Program-made: the position numbers and the translations under genes | The notes under the pieces: model-generated | Seen by the model: the letters and a program-made list of their open reading frames with translations, nothing else | Told to the model about the DNA's origin: nothing | The model's database searches: none | In this document: piece by piece, positions 35,215 to 45,700 of the stretch | How positions within the stretch are numbered: position 1 is the first letter of the stretch | How the letters are laid out: each line of letters begins with the position of its first letter | Assembly (NCBI RefSeq): GCF_047501465.1 | Contig: NZ_JAZDRL010000001.1 | Span: 62,001 to 126,000, forward strand | Reading direction: 5' to 3' | Length of the DNA stretch: 64,000 nt | Origin: Pseudochelatococcus sp047501465 | GTDB taxonomy: Bacteria > Pseudomonadota > Alphaproteobacteria > Rhizobiales > Beijerinckiaceae

Positions 35215-36024
35215 ATGAAACTTGGCGCTTTTATTCTGCTGGCGGCAGTGCTTGCCAGTGGCGCGGCTCATGCTGATCGTCTTGATGACATCAAAAAGGC
35301 TGGCGTATTGCGTGTTGCTGCATTCGACAGCAATCCTCCGTTTGGCTATGTGGATGAGAAATCCCGACAGATCGTGGGGCTTGATGTCGATTATGCCAAG
35401 GCTTTGGCGGATAAGCTTGGCGTAAAACTTGAAGTGCGCCCCACCAACCCCGCCAATCGCATTCCGCTACTGTCATCTGGCAATGTTGATCTGGTGCTCG
35501 CGAATTTTACCATTACGGATGAGCGCAAGAAGCAGGTAGATTTCAGCGTGCCATATTTTTCTTCAGGCCAGCAGTTTTTAGCGAAGAAGGGTGTTTTGAG
35601 TTCACCGGATCAGCTGAACAGCTTGCGCATAGGTGCAGATAAGGGCACCACCAACGAGATCGTGCTGCGTCGTGATTTTCCGGGTGCTACCATCATTTCA
35701 TATGACGATACACCATTTGCCTTCACAGCGCTGCGCAATGGCAACGTACAGGCGATAACCCAGGATGGACCAAAGCTTATTGGGCTGCTTGCTAACGTGC
35801 CCGATAAGGAAAACTATGAAATTCCTGCTTTCACTATTTCGAACGACTATATTGGTGTCGGTATTCCAAAGGGTGAGACGAAGCTTGTCGAGTTCGTCAA
35901 TACCGCGCTGACGGAGCTTGAGGCATCGGGTAAGGCCCAGGAAATTTATGATGTCTGGTTCGGCCCCAATAGCAAGACGCCACTGCCGCGTCTGTTCAAA
36001 ATCGGTGACGAAGAGAAGAAGTAG
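35215..36024 (+). CDS. Polar amino-acid ABC transporter substrate-binding protein
   Basis: Periplasmic receptor of family 3, 269 residues. A signal peptide ends at about residue 20 (ILLAAVLASGAAHA). The mature sequence begins DRLDDIKKAGVLRVAAFDSN and has PPFGYVD, VGLDVDYAKALADKLGVKLE, NVDLVLANFTITDERKKQVD and PYFSSGQQ, typical of glutamate/glutamine/ cystine-type binding proteins. It precedes two permease genes (36298 and 37053), with a 273-base gap. No ATPase gene follows. Confidence 0.93.
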   Translation: MKLGAFILLAAVLASGAAHADRLDDIKKAGVLRVAAFDSNPPFGYVDEKSRQIVGLDVDYAKALADKLGVKLEVRPTNPANRIPLLSSGNVDLVLANFTITDERKKQVDFSVPYFSSGQQFLAKKGVLSSPDQLNSLRIGADKGTTNEIVLRRDFPGATIISYDDTPFAFTALRNGNVQAITQDGPKLIGLLANVPDKENYEIPAFTISNDYIGVGIPKGETKLVEFVNTALTELEASGKAQEIYDVWFGPNSKTPLPRLFKIGDEEKK

Positions 36025-36297
36025 GTTGCTTAATAGCGAATCGATGTGGGCTATGCGGATTATATAAGCGCTTGATGAGACGATATGATCCTCATGACAA
36101 TGCGAATGGTATCCACGGCTAATGGCATCCGCGCGATTTCTCTTGTGCGGATGTTTTTTCTAACGGGGACATTTACCAACATTTGCTCACACGGTTGTTC
36201 TTGTGGCTACTGCCCATTAAGCAGGCGGGATGATGGCTTGGCTGAATGCCAGTTTGGAATGCATGATATGTCCATCGTGGGAATTGAGTAACTGACG

Positions 36298-37056
36298 ATG
36301 AGCCTATCGCTGCTGGGTCTTGCGCCAAAATATGTTGATTGGCTGCTATGGGGATTTGCGGTCACGCTGCTGCTATCGGCGGCCACATGTGTTGCTGCAA
36401 CCTTTGGGGGACTTCTGATTTGTGCTGCGCGCATCAGTCCCTTACGCATACTCAATTGGCCGGCCCGCATTTATCTTAGCATCTTCCGCAATACGCCGCT
36501 GCTGGTGCAGATATTTTTCTGGTATTTTGCCGGATCATCAATTCTGCCGACACCATTACTCGACTGGTTCAATAACCCGCATACGGTAATAATCGCCTTT
36601 GCCGGGACTACCTGGTTGTCATTTAAGCTGCCAGCGTTTGAGTTCTGGGCGGGCTTTCTGGCGCTTACTTTCTATACCTCCGCTTTCATTGCCGAGGAGT
36701 TTCGTGCGGGACTTCGCGCTGTGCCTGTTGGCCAGCGGGAGGGAGGGCTATCAGTCGGCTTATCTCCAGCCCAGGTATTTCTCCTGATCGTGATTCCACA
36801 AGCAGCACGCCATGCCCTCGCACCCTTGCTTGGGCAATATATGAATGCAATCAAGAACTCTTCTTTGACCATGGCGATAGGCGTTGCCGAGTTATCTTAT
36901 GCATCGCGGCAGGTGGAAACGGAGACATTTCAGACATTTGAAGCCTTCGGCATTGCGACTGTGCTGTACATTTTTGCTATCGCCGTGATCGAGGGTGTGG
37001 GCGAACTTATACAGCGTCGGCGCGAAAAGAAGTATGGCCGGGGGGCGCTGTCATGA
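36298..37056 (+). CDS. Amino-acid ABC transporter permease 1 (GltJ/HisM type)
   Basis: A 252-residue inner-membrane permease with five or six transmembrane segments. The family segment ARIYLSIFRNTPLLVQIFFW (FRGTPLLVQ type) is present, as is the EAA loop RAVPVGQREGGLSVGLSPAQ followed by VFLLIVIPQAARHALAPLLG. Its stop overlaps the next permease start by four bases, indicating translational coupling. Confidence 0.93.
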   Translation: MSLSLLGLAPKYVDWLLWGFAVTLLLSAATCVAATFGGLLICAARISPLRILNWPARIYLSIFRNTPLLVQIFFWYFAGSSILPTPLLDWFNNPHTVIIAFAGTTWLSFKLPAFEFWAGFLALTFYTSAFIAEEFRAGLRAVPVGQREGGLSVGLSPAQVFLLIVIPQAARHALAPLLGQYMNAIKNSSLTMAIGVAELSYASRQVETETFQTFEAFGIATVLYIFAIAVIEGVGELIQRRREKKYGRGALS

Positions 37057-37754
37057 ACTTTGAGGTGGTGTGGAACAACCTGCCTTACCTGCTGTGGGGT
37101 GCGTGGCCTGATGGTCCCGTTGGCGGGGCGGCACTGACAATCTGGCTGAGCTTACTGTCAGGCATTGGATCTGCGGTGTTGGGGCTTATGCTGGGAGTTT
37201 GGCTGTTCCTGGCACGCGGTGTAGTGCGGGCAGGGCTTGTGTTTTTCCTGGGATTTTTCCGTGCTATCCCGGTGTTGATGCTGATCTTCTGGACGTATTT
37301 TCTGCTGCCTGTCGTGCTGGGCTTCTCAGTGCCGGAACTGACAACGGTAGTTTGCGCTCTAACGTTCATTGGTGGTGCTTATCTCGCGCATAGTGTTGCG
37401 GCGGGGCTGCGCAGTGTGGGCGAGGGGCAATGGGATGCAGGCATTGCACTGGGACTTGGGCGCTGGCGTGTATTACGCCTGATCATTTTGCCGCAATCGC
37501 TGCGGCGGATGGCGCCTTCGTTCGTGAATCAGTGGGTGGCACTGATCAAGGATACATCGCTTGCGTATGTTATCGGCGTGCCTGAACTGTCTTTTGTCGC
37601 AACGCAAGTTAACAACCGGGCGATGGTTTACCCGGCTGAGATTTTTCTCTTCGTGGCGTTTGTATACTTCATCATCTGCGGTGCGCTGGATCTGGCTGCC
37701 AGAGCAATTACCGGAAAAGAAGAGGCTGACACTCCACATCCGCGAGAAGCATAA
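37053..37754 (+). CDS. Amino-acid ABC transporter permease 2 (GltK/HisQ type)
   Basis: A 233-residue permease paired with the preceding one. It shows FFRAIPVLMLIFWTYF, the EAA loop RSVGEGQWDAGIALGLGRWR and VLRLIILPQSLRRMAPSFVN. It is followed by a convergent DUF2497 gene (37761), so the operon ends here with no ATP-binding protein gene; the ATPase must come from elsewhere in the genome. Confidence 0.92.
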   Translation: MNFEVVWNNLPYLLWGAWPDGPVGGAALTIWLSLLSGIGSAVLGLMLGVWLFLARGVVRAGLVFFLGFFRAIPVLMLIFWTYFLLPVVLGFSVPELTTVVCALTFIGGAYLAHSVAAGLRSVGEGQWDAGIALGLGRWRVLRLIILPQSLRRMAPSFVNQWVALIKDTSLAYVIGVPELSFVATQVNNRAMVYPAEIFLFVAFVYFIICGALDLAARAITGKEEADTPHPREA

Positions 37755-37760
37755 AGCGCA

Positions 37761-38411
37761 TTAGCGATTAGTGCGTGTTATGCGTTCAATCTCCGCGCGT
37801 ACGAGTTTCTCGACCAGTGGCGGTAGATTATCATCAAGCCACGACTTGAGAAGTGGGCGCAGCATATCCTGCACTAAATCATCAAGCGTACGCGGGTTGC
37901 GGCTCAGCACCAGCGAGGATAGCGATTCGAAAGCCGATGCGGCAGTGGCGTCTGCTTCTGACGAGAGCAGGCGATCATCAACTCGATGCACCGAAGGTGC
38001 TGGCTCTTGAGGTGATGCTGCATTCGGAGAAGCGGCTGGCTTCATTACAGCAGGTTCCTGCGCCACATTTTCAGGTAATTCGGTCTGAAGTGGAACCGTT
38101 TTGGTAGCTTGTTTATTGGCGTGCGTTCCCGCCCGATCAATCTTATCCTTTGCTAATGGTAGCGCATCAGGAATGGTCTTGGCGGCCTCAAACGCGCTCA
38201 CTTCGAATGTGATGGCACCCATGTTGTCATCAAGCGTTGAAGTAAGGGAATCGGCATGTGACAGTGGAGACTGATGCGCTTGATCGTCAGCAATAATGCG
38301 ACGAATCGAGGCTAGAATCTCTTCCATTGACGGCTCAACGCTCGCCCGATCATTGCTGGTTTTTGCTGCTTCCCGCAATGAGGTATGGGGCCTTTGGCTT
38401 GCTGCGCTCAT
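37761..38411 (-). CDS. DUF2497 protein, PopZ-type polar organiser
   Basis: A 216-residue, mostly disordered Ser/Ala/Pro-rich protein with the two PopZ hallmark ends: the N-terminal helix EPSMEEILASIRRIIADDQ (partner binding) and the C-terminal FESLSSLVLSRNPRTLDDLV, then QDMLRPLLKSWLDDNLPPLV and EKLVRAEIERI (oligomerisation helices). PopZ-like proteins form polar microdomains that anchor chromosome origins and cell-cycle proteins in alphaproteobacteria. Start MSAASQ at 38411 has AGGT seven bases upstream. In related genomes this gene sits near tolC and valS; here it is next to tolC. Confidence 0.88.
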   Translation of the reverse strand: MSAASQRPHTSLREAAKTSNDRASVEPSMEEILASIRRIIADDQAHQSPLSHADSLTSTLDDNMGAITFEVSAFEAAKTIPDALPLAKDKIDRAGTHANKQATKTVPLQTELPENVAQEPAVMKPAASPNAASPQEPAPSVHRVDDRLLSSEADATAASAFESLSSLVLSRNPRTLDDLVQDMLRPLLKSWLDDNLPPLVEKLVRAEIERITRTNR

Positions 38412-38842
38412 CGACCAACCTGTCCGTTCTGTCGCCAATATTGAAAGCGACGCATCAAAACAGCGTCGCGGAAAAACATGCATCGTCCTAATCAGTCAAA
38501 TAAATCGATTGCAAAGGTGATGCCACTAGAATGCATTGAGCTTCATACTATGGGTGCCAACCATTAGGATTTGAGAGCAAAACAGCCTCAGGCAGCCATA
38601 GCATCAATATCAAAGCGCCCTAGAATACCGCGCGTTGATTCAGATGCACAGAGGTTAACAAAAGATTACCGTTGATACTTGTCGATACACGCTTCTTTTT
38701 TCATGCGCCCTTCAGTGCATAAACGAAAAGCCACGGCATAACCGTGGCTTTTCACATTTCGCATGTGTTCAACTTATCCAGCAAAGCGTGGCACAACTCC
38801 CGCTTGGTTAGATGATTCTAACTCACCGGAAAGCGCGGTTGA
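38412..38842. other. 431-base gap between popZ-like gene and tolC
   Basis: Holds the promoter region of the DUF2497 gene and the tolC terminator at 38725-38753. No gene is supported. Confidence 0.5.
38725..38753 (-). terminator. Bidirectional-type terminator after tolC
   Basis: A 12-bp stem, GAAAAGCCACGG with CCGTGGCTTTTC, loop CATAA. T-runs lie on both sides of the hairpin core. It lies 90 bases past the tolC stop and separates tolC from the DUF2497 gene. Confidence 0.75.
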
Positions 38843-40240
38843 TCAACGCCCATCAGGTGTTGTTGTGCCAATCCACTTGTTGCGAACCTTCTGGAAATGA
38901 AGCTTCGCATCGTAGCTGGCTACCTTCAGCCCGAGTGTTTCAGCTGACAAACGGCCGATTGCGTTCAGCACTTCATATGAGGCAACGATCCGGTCGCGCT
39001 GAGCGCTAACAAGAAGTACGCGTGAGCCGAGCAAAGTTTGTTGTGCGTTTAACACGTCAAGCGTGGTGCGTTGGCCGACCTTGGCTTCTTCGCGTGTGCC
39101 GGCAAGGGCGATTTCATTCGCGCTAACAGCAGCTTGCGCCGCCGTAATGCGCTGCTTGGCAGCTTCAAGGTTGGCCCATGCCGATACGATTGCCTGCTGG
39201 ACCTGATCGCGGGTGACATCAACCTGCAGGCGCTGTTGACCGGCCTGTTCCTTTGCCTGGCGTGTCTGTGAGTAAACGAGGCCACCCTCATAAAGCGGGA
39301 TGCGCAGCTGGCCAACAACGGCACCTGAAGTCACAACACTATTGCGCGTACCGGAGACGTCGAAGTTTCGTGAAACGCCAGCGCTGACACCAAGTTGCGG
39401 ATAAAGAGCGCTTTCAACCACCTTTACCTGAAACTCTGCAACATCCACCCCGTGCATGGCCGCAACGATAGCAGGGTGCTCGGCAAGCCCGATGCGAATC
39501 GCTTGTTCCAGCGTTTTCGGCAGGAAGCGTTCAGCCGGAACGCCTGGCCCAAGCTTGTTTGGTGTGTCGCCGATAACCTGGCGGTAAGTTGCAATTGAGG
39601 TGCGCAAATTGGCCTGCGCCACGCTTTCCTGCGCGCGACTGCTGGCAAGCTGTGCCTCAGCCTGTGCAACGTCTGTACGCGTGACCTCGCCAACGGTGAA
39701 GCGATCACGGGTTTGACGCAGCTGTTCGATAAGCACTTCCACATCGTTACGCTGCAGGTTGAGCACGGCAGTATCACGTAACACATTCATGTACGCAGCC
39801 GCACCGTTTAGCAGGATACCCTGTTCAGAATTGCGGAGTTGCTCGCGCCCTGTGCGAACTTGCGCTTCCGCAGCCCGAACCGAGTTGCGTGTGCGATTGC
39901 CATCGAAAATATTCTGGTCAAGCTGGATGCCAAATGAGCTTGGATACAACGTATCCGTGCCACCAACGCCCCCTGGAATGCGTCGATCCGTGCGTTCAAC
40001 AGATGCGCTGCCAGAACCATTAACAGTTGGCCGATATCCAGAAAGAGCTTGCGGTACGTTTTCGTCAGTAGCACGCAGGCTTGCGCGCTGGGCATTCAGC
40101 GTAGGGTTGGTGGCATAGGCCTTGGCCAGCGCATCGACCATTGTTTCCGCTGATGCTGGCGCGGAAAGAGCCGTACCGATCAGAAAAAAACCGCCGACAA
40201 AAGCCGCCCGGGTGGTTCTGCCGTTGCTTTTCACGTTCAC
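38843..40240 (-). CDS. tolC: TolC-family outer-membrane efflux/secretion protein (BepC-like)
   Basis: A 465-residue outer-membrane channel that connects inner-membrane efflux or type I secretion systems to the outside. Signal peptide about 1-31 (AAFVGGFFLIGTALSAPASA). Two OEP repeats are recognisable: TMVDALAKAYATNPTLNAQR and LEQAIRIGLAEHPAIVAAMH at the start of each half, with coiled-coil stretches such as GEVTRTDVAQAEAQLASSRA and GQRTTLDVLNAQQTLLGSRV. In Brucella this protein is called BepC. No pump gene is adjacent. Confidence 0.93.
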   Translation of the reverse strand: MNVKSNGRTTRAAFVGGFFLIGTALSAPASAETMVDALAKAYATNPTLNAQRASLRATDENVPQALSGYRPTVNGSGSASVERTDRRIPGGVGGTDTLYPSSFGIQLDQNIFDGNRTRNSVRAAEAQVRTGREQLRNSEQGILLNGAAAYMNVLRDTAVLNLQRNDVEVLIEQLRQTRDRFTVGEVTRTDVAQAEAQLASSRAQESVAQANLRTSIATYRQVIGDTPNKLGPGVPAERFLPKTLEQAIRIGLAEHPAIVAAMHGVDVAEFQVKVVESALYPQLGVSAGVSRNFDVSGTRNSVVTSGAVVGQLRIPLYEGGLVYSQTRQAKEQAGQQRLQVDVTRDQVQQAIVSAWANLEAAKQRITAAQAAVSANEIALAGTREEAKVGQRTTLDVLNAQQTLLGSRVLLVSAQRDRIVASYEVLNAIGRLSAETLGLKVASYDAKLHFQKVRNKWIGTTTPDGR

Positions 40241-40585
40241 CTTCCCGAATTCCCATAAGTAGCCATATAGAACCGCTTTATCTAAACATTCTTAACAAAC
40301 TACCACCTGCAAACTGCAGTGTGCATTGTATGTTGCGTATTCAAAGCTGTAACCTGGCATCTGGGTGCCGACACGGTGTTTGGGCGCGGGTGCATCATAA
40401 ATACGACACTCCAGTCACAACCGTTGTCACACTCATTTACTCTGTACGTACAGGCTCTAAGAGCGATTTTTCATCGCCAGCTTACCGTTAATGATGACGA
40501 TCTTAATGCACAAGTGTGAAACACAGCTTGAGCGATACAACGGTGCGATGGCACACGTTATGCGTTCAAGCCGCTCCTTCGCCTC
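40241..40585. other. 345-base gap between tolC and pcm
   Basis: Holds the tolC promoter region. I see no gene, terminator or recognisable motif apart from AT-rich stretches near the tolC start. Confidence 0.4.
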
Positions 40586-41251
40586 TTAAAATACGAACTT
40601 GGCCGGCGCCCTGAATTCTTCAAGCAGGGGAGCGGGCGCATCAAAAAGTGTGCGCGAGCCTGTCGCTAAGCCGCTGCGCTGAATCAATACAGCTTTTGGT
40701 GCCCCTGAATCGAAATCGATACCAACGAGTTTACCGTTATCAGCAAGCTGGGCAATGAGTGCCGTTGGCGCTGTTTCGAATGCACCGTTAATGATGATCG
40801 CATCATAAGGGGCATCAGCTTTATAACCTGCCGCTAATGGTCCAGCGACGACATTAATGCGCCCCTGCCCGAATTCTGCGGCGAGCTCCCGCGCCCGCTC
40901 CGCAATGGCTTCATCTGATTCCAGGGCTGTGACGTTCGCACCAAGCTGTGCCAGAACAGCAGATCCATAACCGGTAGCTGCACCGACATCGAGCACGCGT
41001 GCGCCTTCAACAAGTTCAAGCGCTTGCACGAGGCGCGCAAAAATCAGGGGGGCGAGCAGAAAACGACCATGCTCAATATTATGCGAGACAACCAGGTGCT
41101 GATCGCTAAAAGCGAGCACTTTCCGATCTTCCGGTACAAAATGCTCGCGAGGAATATCCTCCAGAACACTAAGAAGCGCTCTGTCTGTCACATCAAAGGT
41201 TCGCACCTGACAATCGACCATCGTGCGGCGGGCACGGGCAAAATCGAACAT
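40586..41251 (-). CDS. pcm: Protein-L-isoaspartate O-methyltransferase
   Basis: A 221-residue AdoMet-dependent enzyme that methylates isoaspartyl residues in damaged proteins. The start MFDFARARRTMVDCQVRTFD is typical for the alphaproteobacterial subgroup; the AdoMet motif I is RVLDVGAATGYGSAVLAQLG and the post-I region is VTALESDEAIAERARE. A frame to 41311 adds a non-family extension, so 41251 is chosen, with AAGG upstream. In alphaproteobacteria pcm often lies just upstream of tolC, as here (same strand). Confidence 0.9.
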   Translation of the reverse strand: MFDFARARRTMVDCQVRTFDVTDRALLSVLEDIPREHFVPEDRKVLAFSDQHLVVSHNIEHGRFLLAPLIFARLVQALELVEGARVLDVGAATGYGSAVLAQLGANVTALESDEAIAERARELAAEFGQGRINVVAGPLAAGYKADAPYDAIIINGAFETAPTALIAQLADNGKLVGIDFDSGAPKAVLIQRSGLATGSRTLFDAPAPLLEEFRAPAKFVF

Positions 41252-41345
41252 GGCGACGACCTTATGTTTGAATGCTACTGTCATGGGCGGCTGCGGCAGC
41301 CGATGCGGCAATGCTATAAGCGTTTATGTCACTTTAGCATATTGC

Positions 41346-41419
41346 TGGAGGCCTCGCCCGGAATCGAACCGGGATACAAGGATTTGCAGTCCTCTGCGTA
41401 ACCATTCCGCCACGAGGCC
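41346..41419 (-). tRNA. tRNA-Cys (anticodon GCA)
   Basis: A 74-base cloverleaf with encoded CCA on the minus strand: acceptor GGCCTCG/CGAGGCC, anticodon loop CTGCAAA with anticodon GCA, T arm CCCGG-TTCGATT-CCGGG. It is upstream of pcm on the same strand. Confidence 0.95.
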
Positions 41420-41646
41420 TCACTGCCTGCTTCATACAAAGGCCCACGCTGATTGGCAACTGTCCTGATCCATCTTGTGCATCTTTCCCGCAAAATTTCA
41501 CACAAAAACTGTGCAGTTCCTTGATGGATATGAAATTCAAAGAGAGAGCAGGGGGTGGTTATCCACATTTTGGGGATGACTGCGAAAAAATGCAAAAAGA
41601 TCTTGCATCCGGAAATGGCATCTTGTATCCCCCTGTTTATCGATAA

Positions 41647-41722
41647 TCCTCGATAGCTCAGTTGGTAGAGCAAGCGACTGTTAATCGCTGGGTCGCAGGT
41701 TCGAGTCCTGCTCGGGGAGCCA
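41647..41722 (+). tRNA. tRNA-Asn (anticodon GTT)
   Basis: A 76-base cloverleaf with encoded CCA: acceptor TCCTCGA/TCGGGGA, D arm GCTC-AGTTGGTA-GAGC, anticodon loop CTGTTAA with anticodon GTT, T arm GCAGG-TTCGAGT-CCTGC. It is divergent from tRNA-Cys. Confidence 0.95.
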
Positions 41723-41728
41723 GTTTCG

Positions 41729-41771
41729 GAAACAGCTTGTAGACCAGAAGGTCTGCAGGCTGTTTCTTTTT
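41729..41771 (+). terminator. Terminator of tRNA-Asn
   Basis: An 8-bp outer stem GAAACAGC/GCTGTTTC with an inner AGACC/GGTCT pairing, followed by TTTTT. It begins six bases after the tRNA. Confidence 0.85.
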
Positions 41772-42180
41772 GTGCGCGCACGCCACGAGGCGTGCTGTGA
41801 TTTGACAAACTGCCCTATTGCGGCAAGCATAGGCTGATGTTGACCATGGCTAACATGCGGCGCTTGCTGCCAGGTAGAAGTTCGGGTTGTGCGAGGGCTG
41901 GGGCTCTTTGCACATTGCGGTCTTGCGCCGGTCATATTGGTCTGCACCGCTGCCGCAGGATGGCGGCCGCGCGCAATAGAGGGTGACGGCGACGCGTCGT
42001 CACCGGTCCCTACTTTGGTGACCTAAATCATAAGCTTTCTGCATCGCAGGCTTTTGGCAGCCCTTACAGGCTTTAAATTCTTATCCATTGAGCCATGTTG
42101 GCATTGCGTCCATGGCGATAGCGTCCATCAAGTGCCCTGCTGGAATCAGCTGGGGTGCGCACAATTGACAAGGTGACATC
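41772..42180. other. Gap between tRNA-Asn and rnk
   Basis: About 410 bases with no supported gene; the frames across it lack family features. It should contain the rnk promoter. Confidence 0.4.
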
Positions 42181-42699
42181 ATGACGAAATCAGGTCGCAC
42201 CCCATTGCCCAAAATCATTGTCAGCGTTGAAGAGCAGGAACGCCTGTCTGCGCTTGCAATGTCCATTGCTGATCGTAATCCCGCCGTTTCCGAGGAGCTT
42301 CTGTCTGAAATGGAGCGCGCACGCGTGGTCAAGTCCGAGAAGCTGCCAGTGGGTGTTGTGCGCATGAACTCGGAAGTTGAGTTCGAATCGGAAGATGGTC
42401 AACGTCGTCGGGTGACTCTGGTTTATCCGGCTGAGGCTGATATTTCCGCAGGCCGTATTTCGATTCTCACCCCCATTGGGACTGCGTTGATTGGTCTTTC
42501 CGAGGGCCAGTCCATCGCATGGACTGCGCGTGATGGTCGAATCCATCAGCTCACAATCCTTTCTGTTGGGGCTAAAACAACAAATGATGTGGAGGCTGAA
42601 TCGATTGTGGATCTCGCAAGTGCGCGTGTTTTGCGGGGAGGGGATACAAGCGGCTTAAATACACCTGGTCACGATGATCCAGGGCCATCAGCCGCCTAA
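42181..42699 (+). CDS. rnk: Nucleoside diphosphate kinase regulator Rnk
   Basis: A 172-residue GreA/GreB-related protein that binds RNA polymerase without cleavage activity. The C-terminal FKBP-like domain is clear (VVRMNSEVEFESEDGQRRRV, LVYPAEADISAGRISILTPI, GTALIGLSEGQSIAW). The N-terminal coiled coil is short, as in Rnk rather than GreA. The product is longer than E. coli Rnk (136 residues) because of a Gly/Ser-rich tail. It is convergent with the AsmA-like gene. Confidence 0.88.
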   Translation: MTKSGRTPLPKIIVSVEEQERLSALAMSIADRNPAVSEELLSEMERARVVKSEKLPVGVVRMNSEVEFESEDGQRRRVTLVYPAEADISAGRISILTPIGTALIGLSEGQSIAWTARDGRIHQLTILSVGAKTTNDVEAESIVDLASARVLRGGDTSGLNTPGHDDPGPSAA

Positions 42700-42770
42700 A
42701 AGATCATATTATTCGTTAAGCAATGAGCGGTTGTAACGTGAATCATCAATCGCGTTACGACACATCTTTA

Positions 42771-45700
42771 TTACTGTCCGCTATCGGCACGCCCGAGGTC
42801 GAAAAATTTACGGAAAATGCCCGGGGCGATAGCCGATAACGGATTAATACTTAAAGAGGGCGAAGCAAATGGCCCCTGTGCCCGGAAATTAATCGCAAAC
42901 AACCCCTCATATTGCCCACCACCCAGCAATGGACCGAGGATGGGCACCTGACTGAAGATATTGTTCAGCGCATAAGCGGGAACATAGGTTCCTGAAACAT
43001 CAATGGTTTCGTTTTGGGTATCCAGATTACCCTCAAGTGTTACCCCGACTCCCGGGCCCCAAAGAACACCTTCCTGAATGTTGATGCGTCCCGGTGAGCG
43101 TGTAAATTTCACCCGCATCTTGGTGAAGGGCACGTTGCCTGGGTCTACAGAAAACTTTTTGGGGCTTTCGGTCAGAATGCGCGACATTGTCGGTTCGTTG
43201 CGAATGGCAAAATCGCGGATCATTATTAGCCCTGCGCCACCGTCTGTCAGAGCCACGTGCATATTCATGATGCCGCCAGCCATGTAAGAATAGATATCGG
43301 CAAAACGCAGGGCTGCGCCCGCATCATTGCTTTGAAGAACCACAACGTTGCGGTTGTTTTGCGCCACCTCTGCCTGCAACGCCGCGCCGCTGAAGCTGCC
43401 GGAAAGGCGCATCGAATCAAGCGTGTTCTTGCGTAATGCGAGCGTGAGCGCTGCCTTTGAAAGCGATTCGCCATTGAAACCTGCAAGAATGTTTACCGCT
43501 ACTGCGACATCAAGATTGAGCGCAGATGCGCCATCGCCACTCACACTACCTGTGCTGCCATCACGGACGAGGCGCAGGAATGGTCGTGCATCAAGCAGAT
43601 TGCCTTTTACTGAAATATGATAGATGCCTTTGTTATTATTGATATCAAGCGCAAAATCGTCATTGGGCGATAGCTTTACACCTGTCAAAGAAGCGCTTCT
43701 AAAATCACCTTGCGGATCAAATTGTGCGCTACCTCTCGCGGAAGCTCCTGCATCGAGCACGATGTTGGAGAGGGCATAACCGTTATCGTCAATTGCCGAA
43801 AAGGTGATGCGTCCTGGCTTTCCCGCAGCTTTGACCCATCCCGGTACAAGCTGATCAATGCGCGCACGCGCCAGATCAACCTCGACTTTCAAGGGGGTGT
43901 TTTTACCCGCAATATCTTTGCCCAATGTTGTACTGATCTGCGCAGTGATCGGGCCTGTAAGGTGCTTGCCAAGGTTGATGCCGCGTTTGGCGCGCGCTGC
44001 ATCGTCGAGGGTAAGGATAATATCTGCCTTTGCCGGGCCTTCGCTCTTGCGCAGAGGTTGAAGCAGATTGATTTCCGCTGGAAGGCCGCCAAGCTGGCCG
44101 TTGCCTGCAAGGGTGAAGTTTTTGGCATCCAGCTTTATTGCCAAATCGCCATCTGTCAGGCGGTCCTTGCCGGTCTCAAGATCAATCGCCAGATTGCGCA
44201 GCTGTCCCGAAGCGCGCGTAACAACCTGATCTGCGCGCAAGTTCTTGATAAGCGGTAGCGCGAGCGAGACATTCAGGTCTGCTTCACCCTGTATCGTCTC
44301 CGGCGCGATATCGAAGTTGAATATATGCCGCAAAGCATCTCTTTGCAGCAAGCGTGCCAGCGTCGAAGCGCTACCTTGCAAGCGAAAATCAATTGTCGAA
44401 TCAATAGGCGCTGTGAGCCGCGAAATCGACATGCGGCCTTCACTTAATGTCAGTTCTTCGCCGGGTATGATTTCCGCAATAGCGGTAGAGGCGGTGAGGG
44501 CGCCGCTGTTGCCTGTAATGACGCCTGCAATCGATGCATCAGTGAGCGGCGGAAAGCCCGGCGCTGCTTGCAACGTGACATCAATGGCAGAAAACTGTGT
44601 TCGTACCGAATCTGCAGGTAATGGCTCGCGCCTGCGTGAGGCCGCTAACTGCTCACTGGTCAAATCAACTGCGATATTGAGCGATTCGATGACCCCTTCC
44701 GATAAATTCTCAATCAGATAATGGCGTGGCTCGGGTGTAACGAATGCGGGCCAAAATCGTAGAATCGCCCTTGCGTTTGAGCGTGCTGTTTGAATACCGA
44801 GCCTTACACTGCCCTTTCTATTGGGGCCCCCAAGTTCACCGTTGAGCGCGAGGCCAAAGCCAGCCCCGGAAGCTGCCACGCGTTCAACTTTCACTCCACC
44901 GCCTGTCATGCCGATAAATGCCAGCGACAGTTTATCAATGGTCAGTGGCGTTTCAGCAGGGGATAGTGGCGGCAGAACGGCGCTGCTGCTATCAAGCTGC
45001 AAATGCCAGTTGTGTGTTGGGTCACTGAACCGCACACGGCCATTCAGGGCAAACTTTGCATCACTAACATGTAGCACAAACGACGGTATGATAAGGTCAC
45101 CGCTGACGTTGTCGCGTTCTGCTTCCAGTCGCAAGGTGGTGACATCAAGCGGGGGCTGATCGCGGTCCTGGTAGAGCAATGTGCCATGCGACCCCTCAAC
45201 CGCGCCTTTAAGCGATGTGAGTGTTTCCTCTGGCGAAATTGTCAGATGAATCTGGGAGGAAAAGGCAATATCACCTGTAATTGGAGGGTCTTGCGCGCCA
45301 CTAAGCATCAGCAAATCAGCGAGAGGGGCTTGTGCCAATGTGAGTGTGATGTCTCGCTGTAAGCCGCGTGTACCCTTGATGCTGCCATTGATCGTCCAGC
45401 GATTAGCCGCACCCTTGAGGCCGACTGTCATGGCGCGCTCGTCAGGGCCTGTTTTGATGAGGTCTGCGGCGACATCAGTGAATACTGCCCGCACGCTGCC
45501 ATGCGTATCAACAAATGTAAGGCGGGCTTCAGATAGCGATACGCTATCAAGTGTGCGCGTGAGGCCAGCCGGGTCCGAGAGCAGATTGGCCACGCCGATG
45601 ACAGCTTCATCAAACTGCACAGGCGGAGCAGATGTATCATCTGAGGGTAGTATTGGGGCGGTTGCATCATCACCGGCGCGGATGCTGCCGTCTGGCATCA

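Noticed and set aside
41681..41947. Frame running through tRNA-Asn and its terminator
   Set aside because: It covers a tRNA gene and its stem-loop, so it is not coding.
42700..42770. GTAACG/CGTTAC inverted repeat between rnk and the AsmA-like gene
   Set aside because: Only six bases, no T-run, and convergent genes can be ended by other means; too weak to call.
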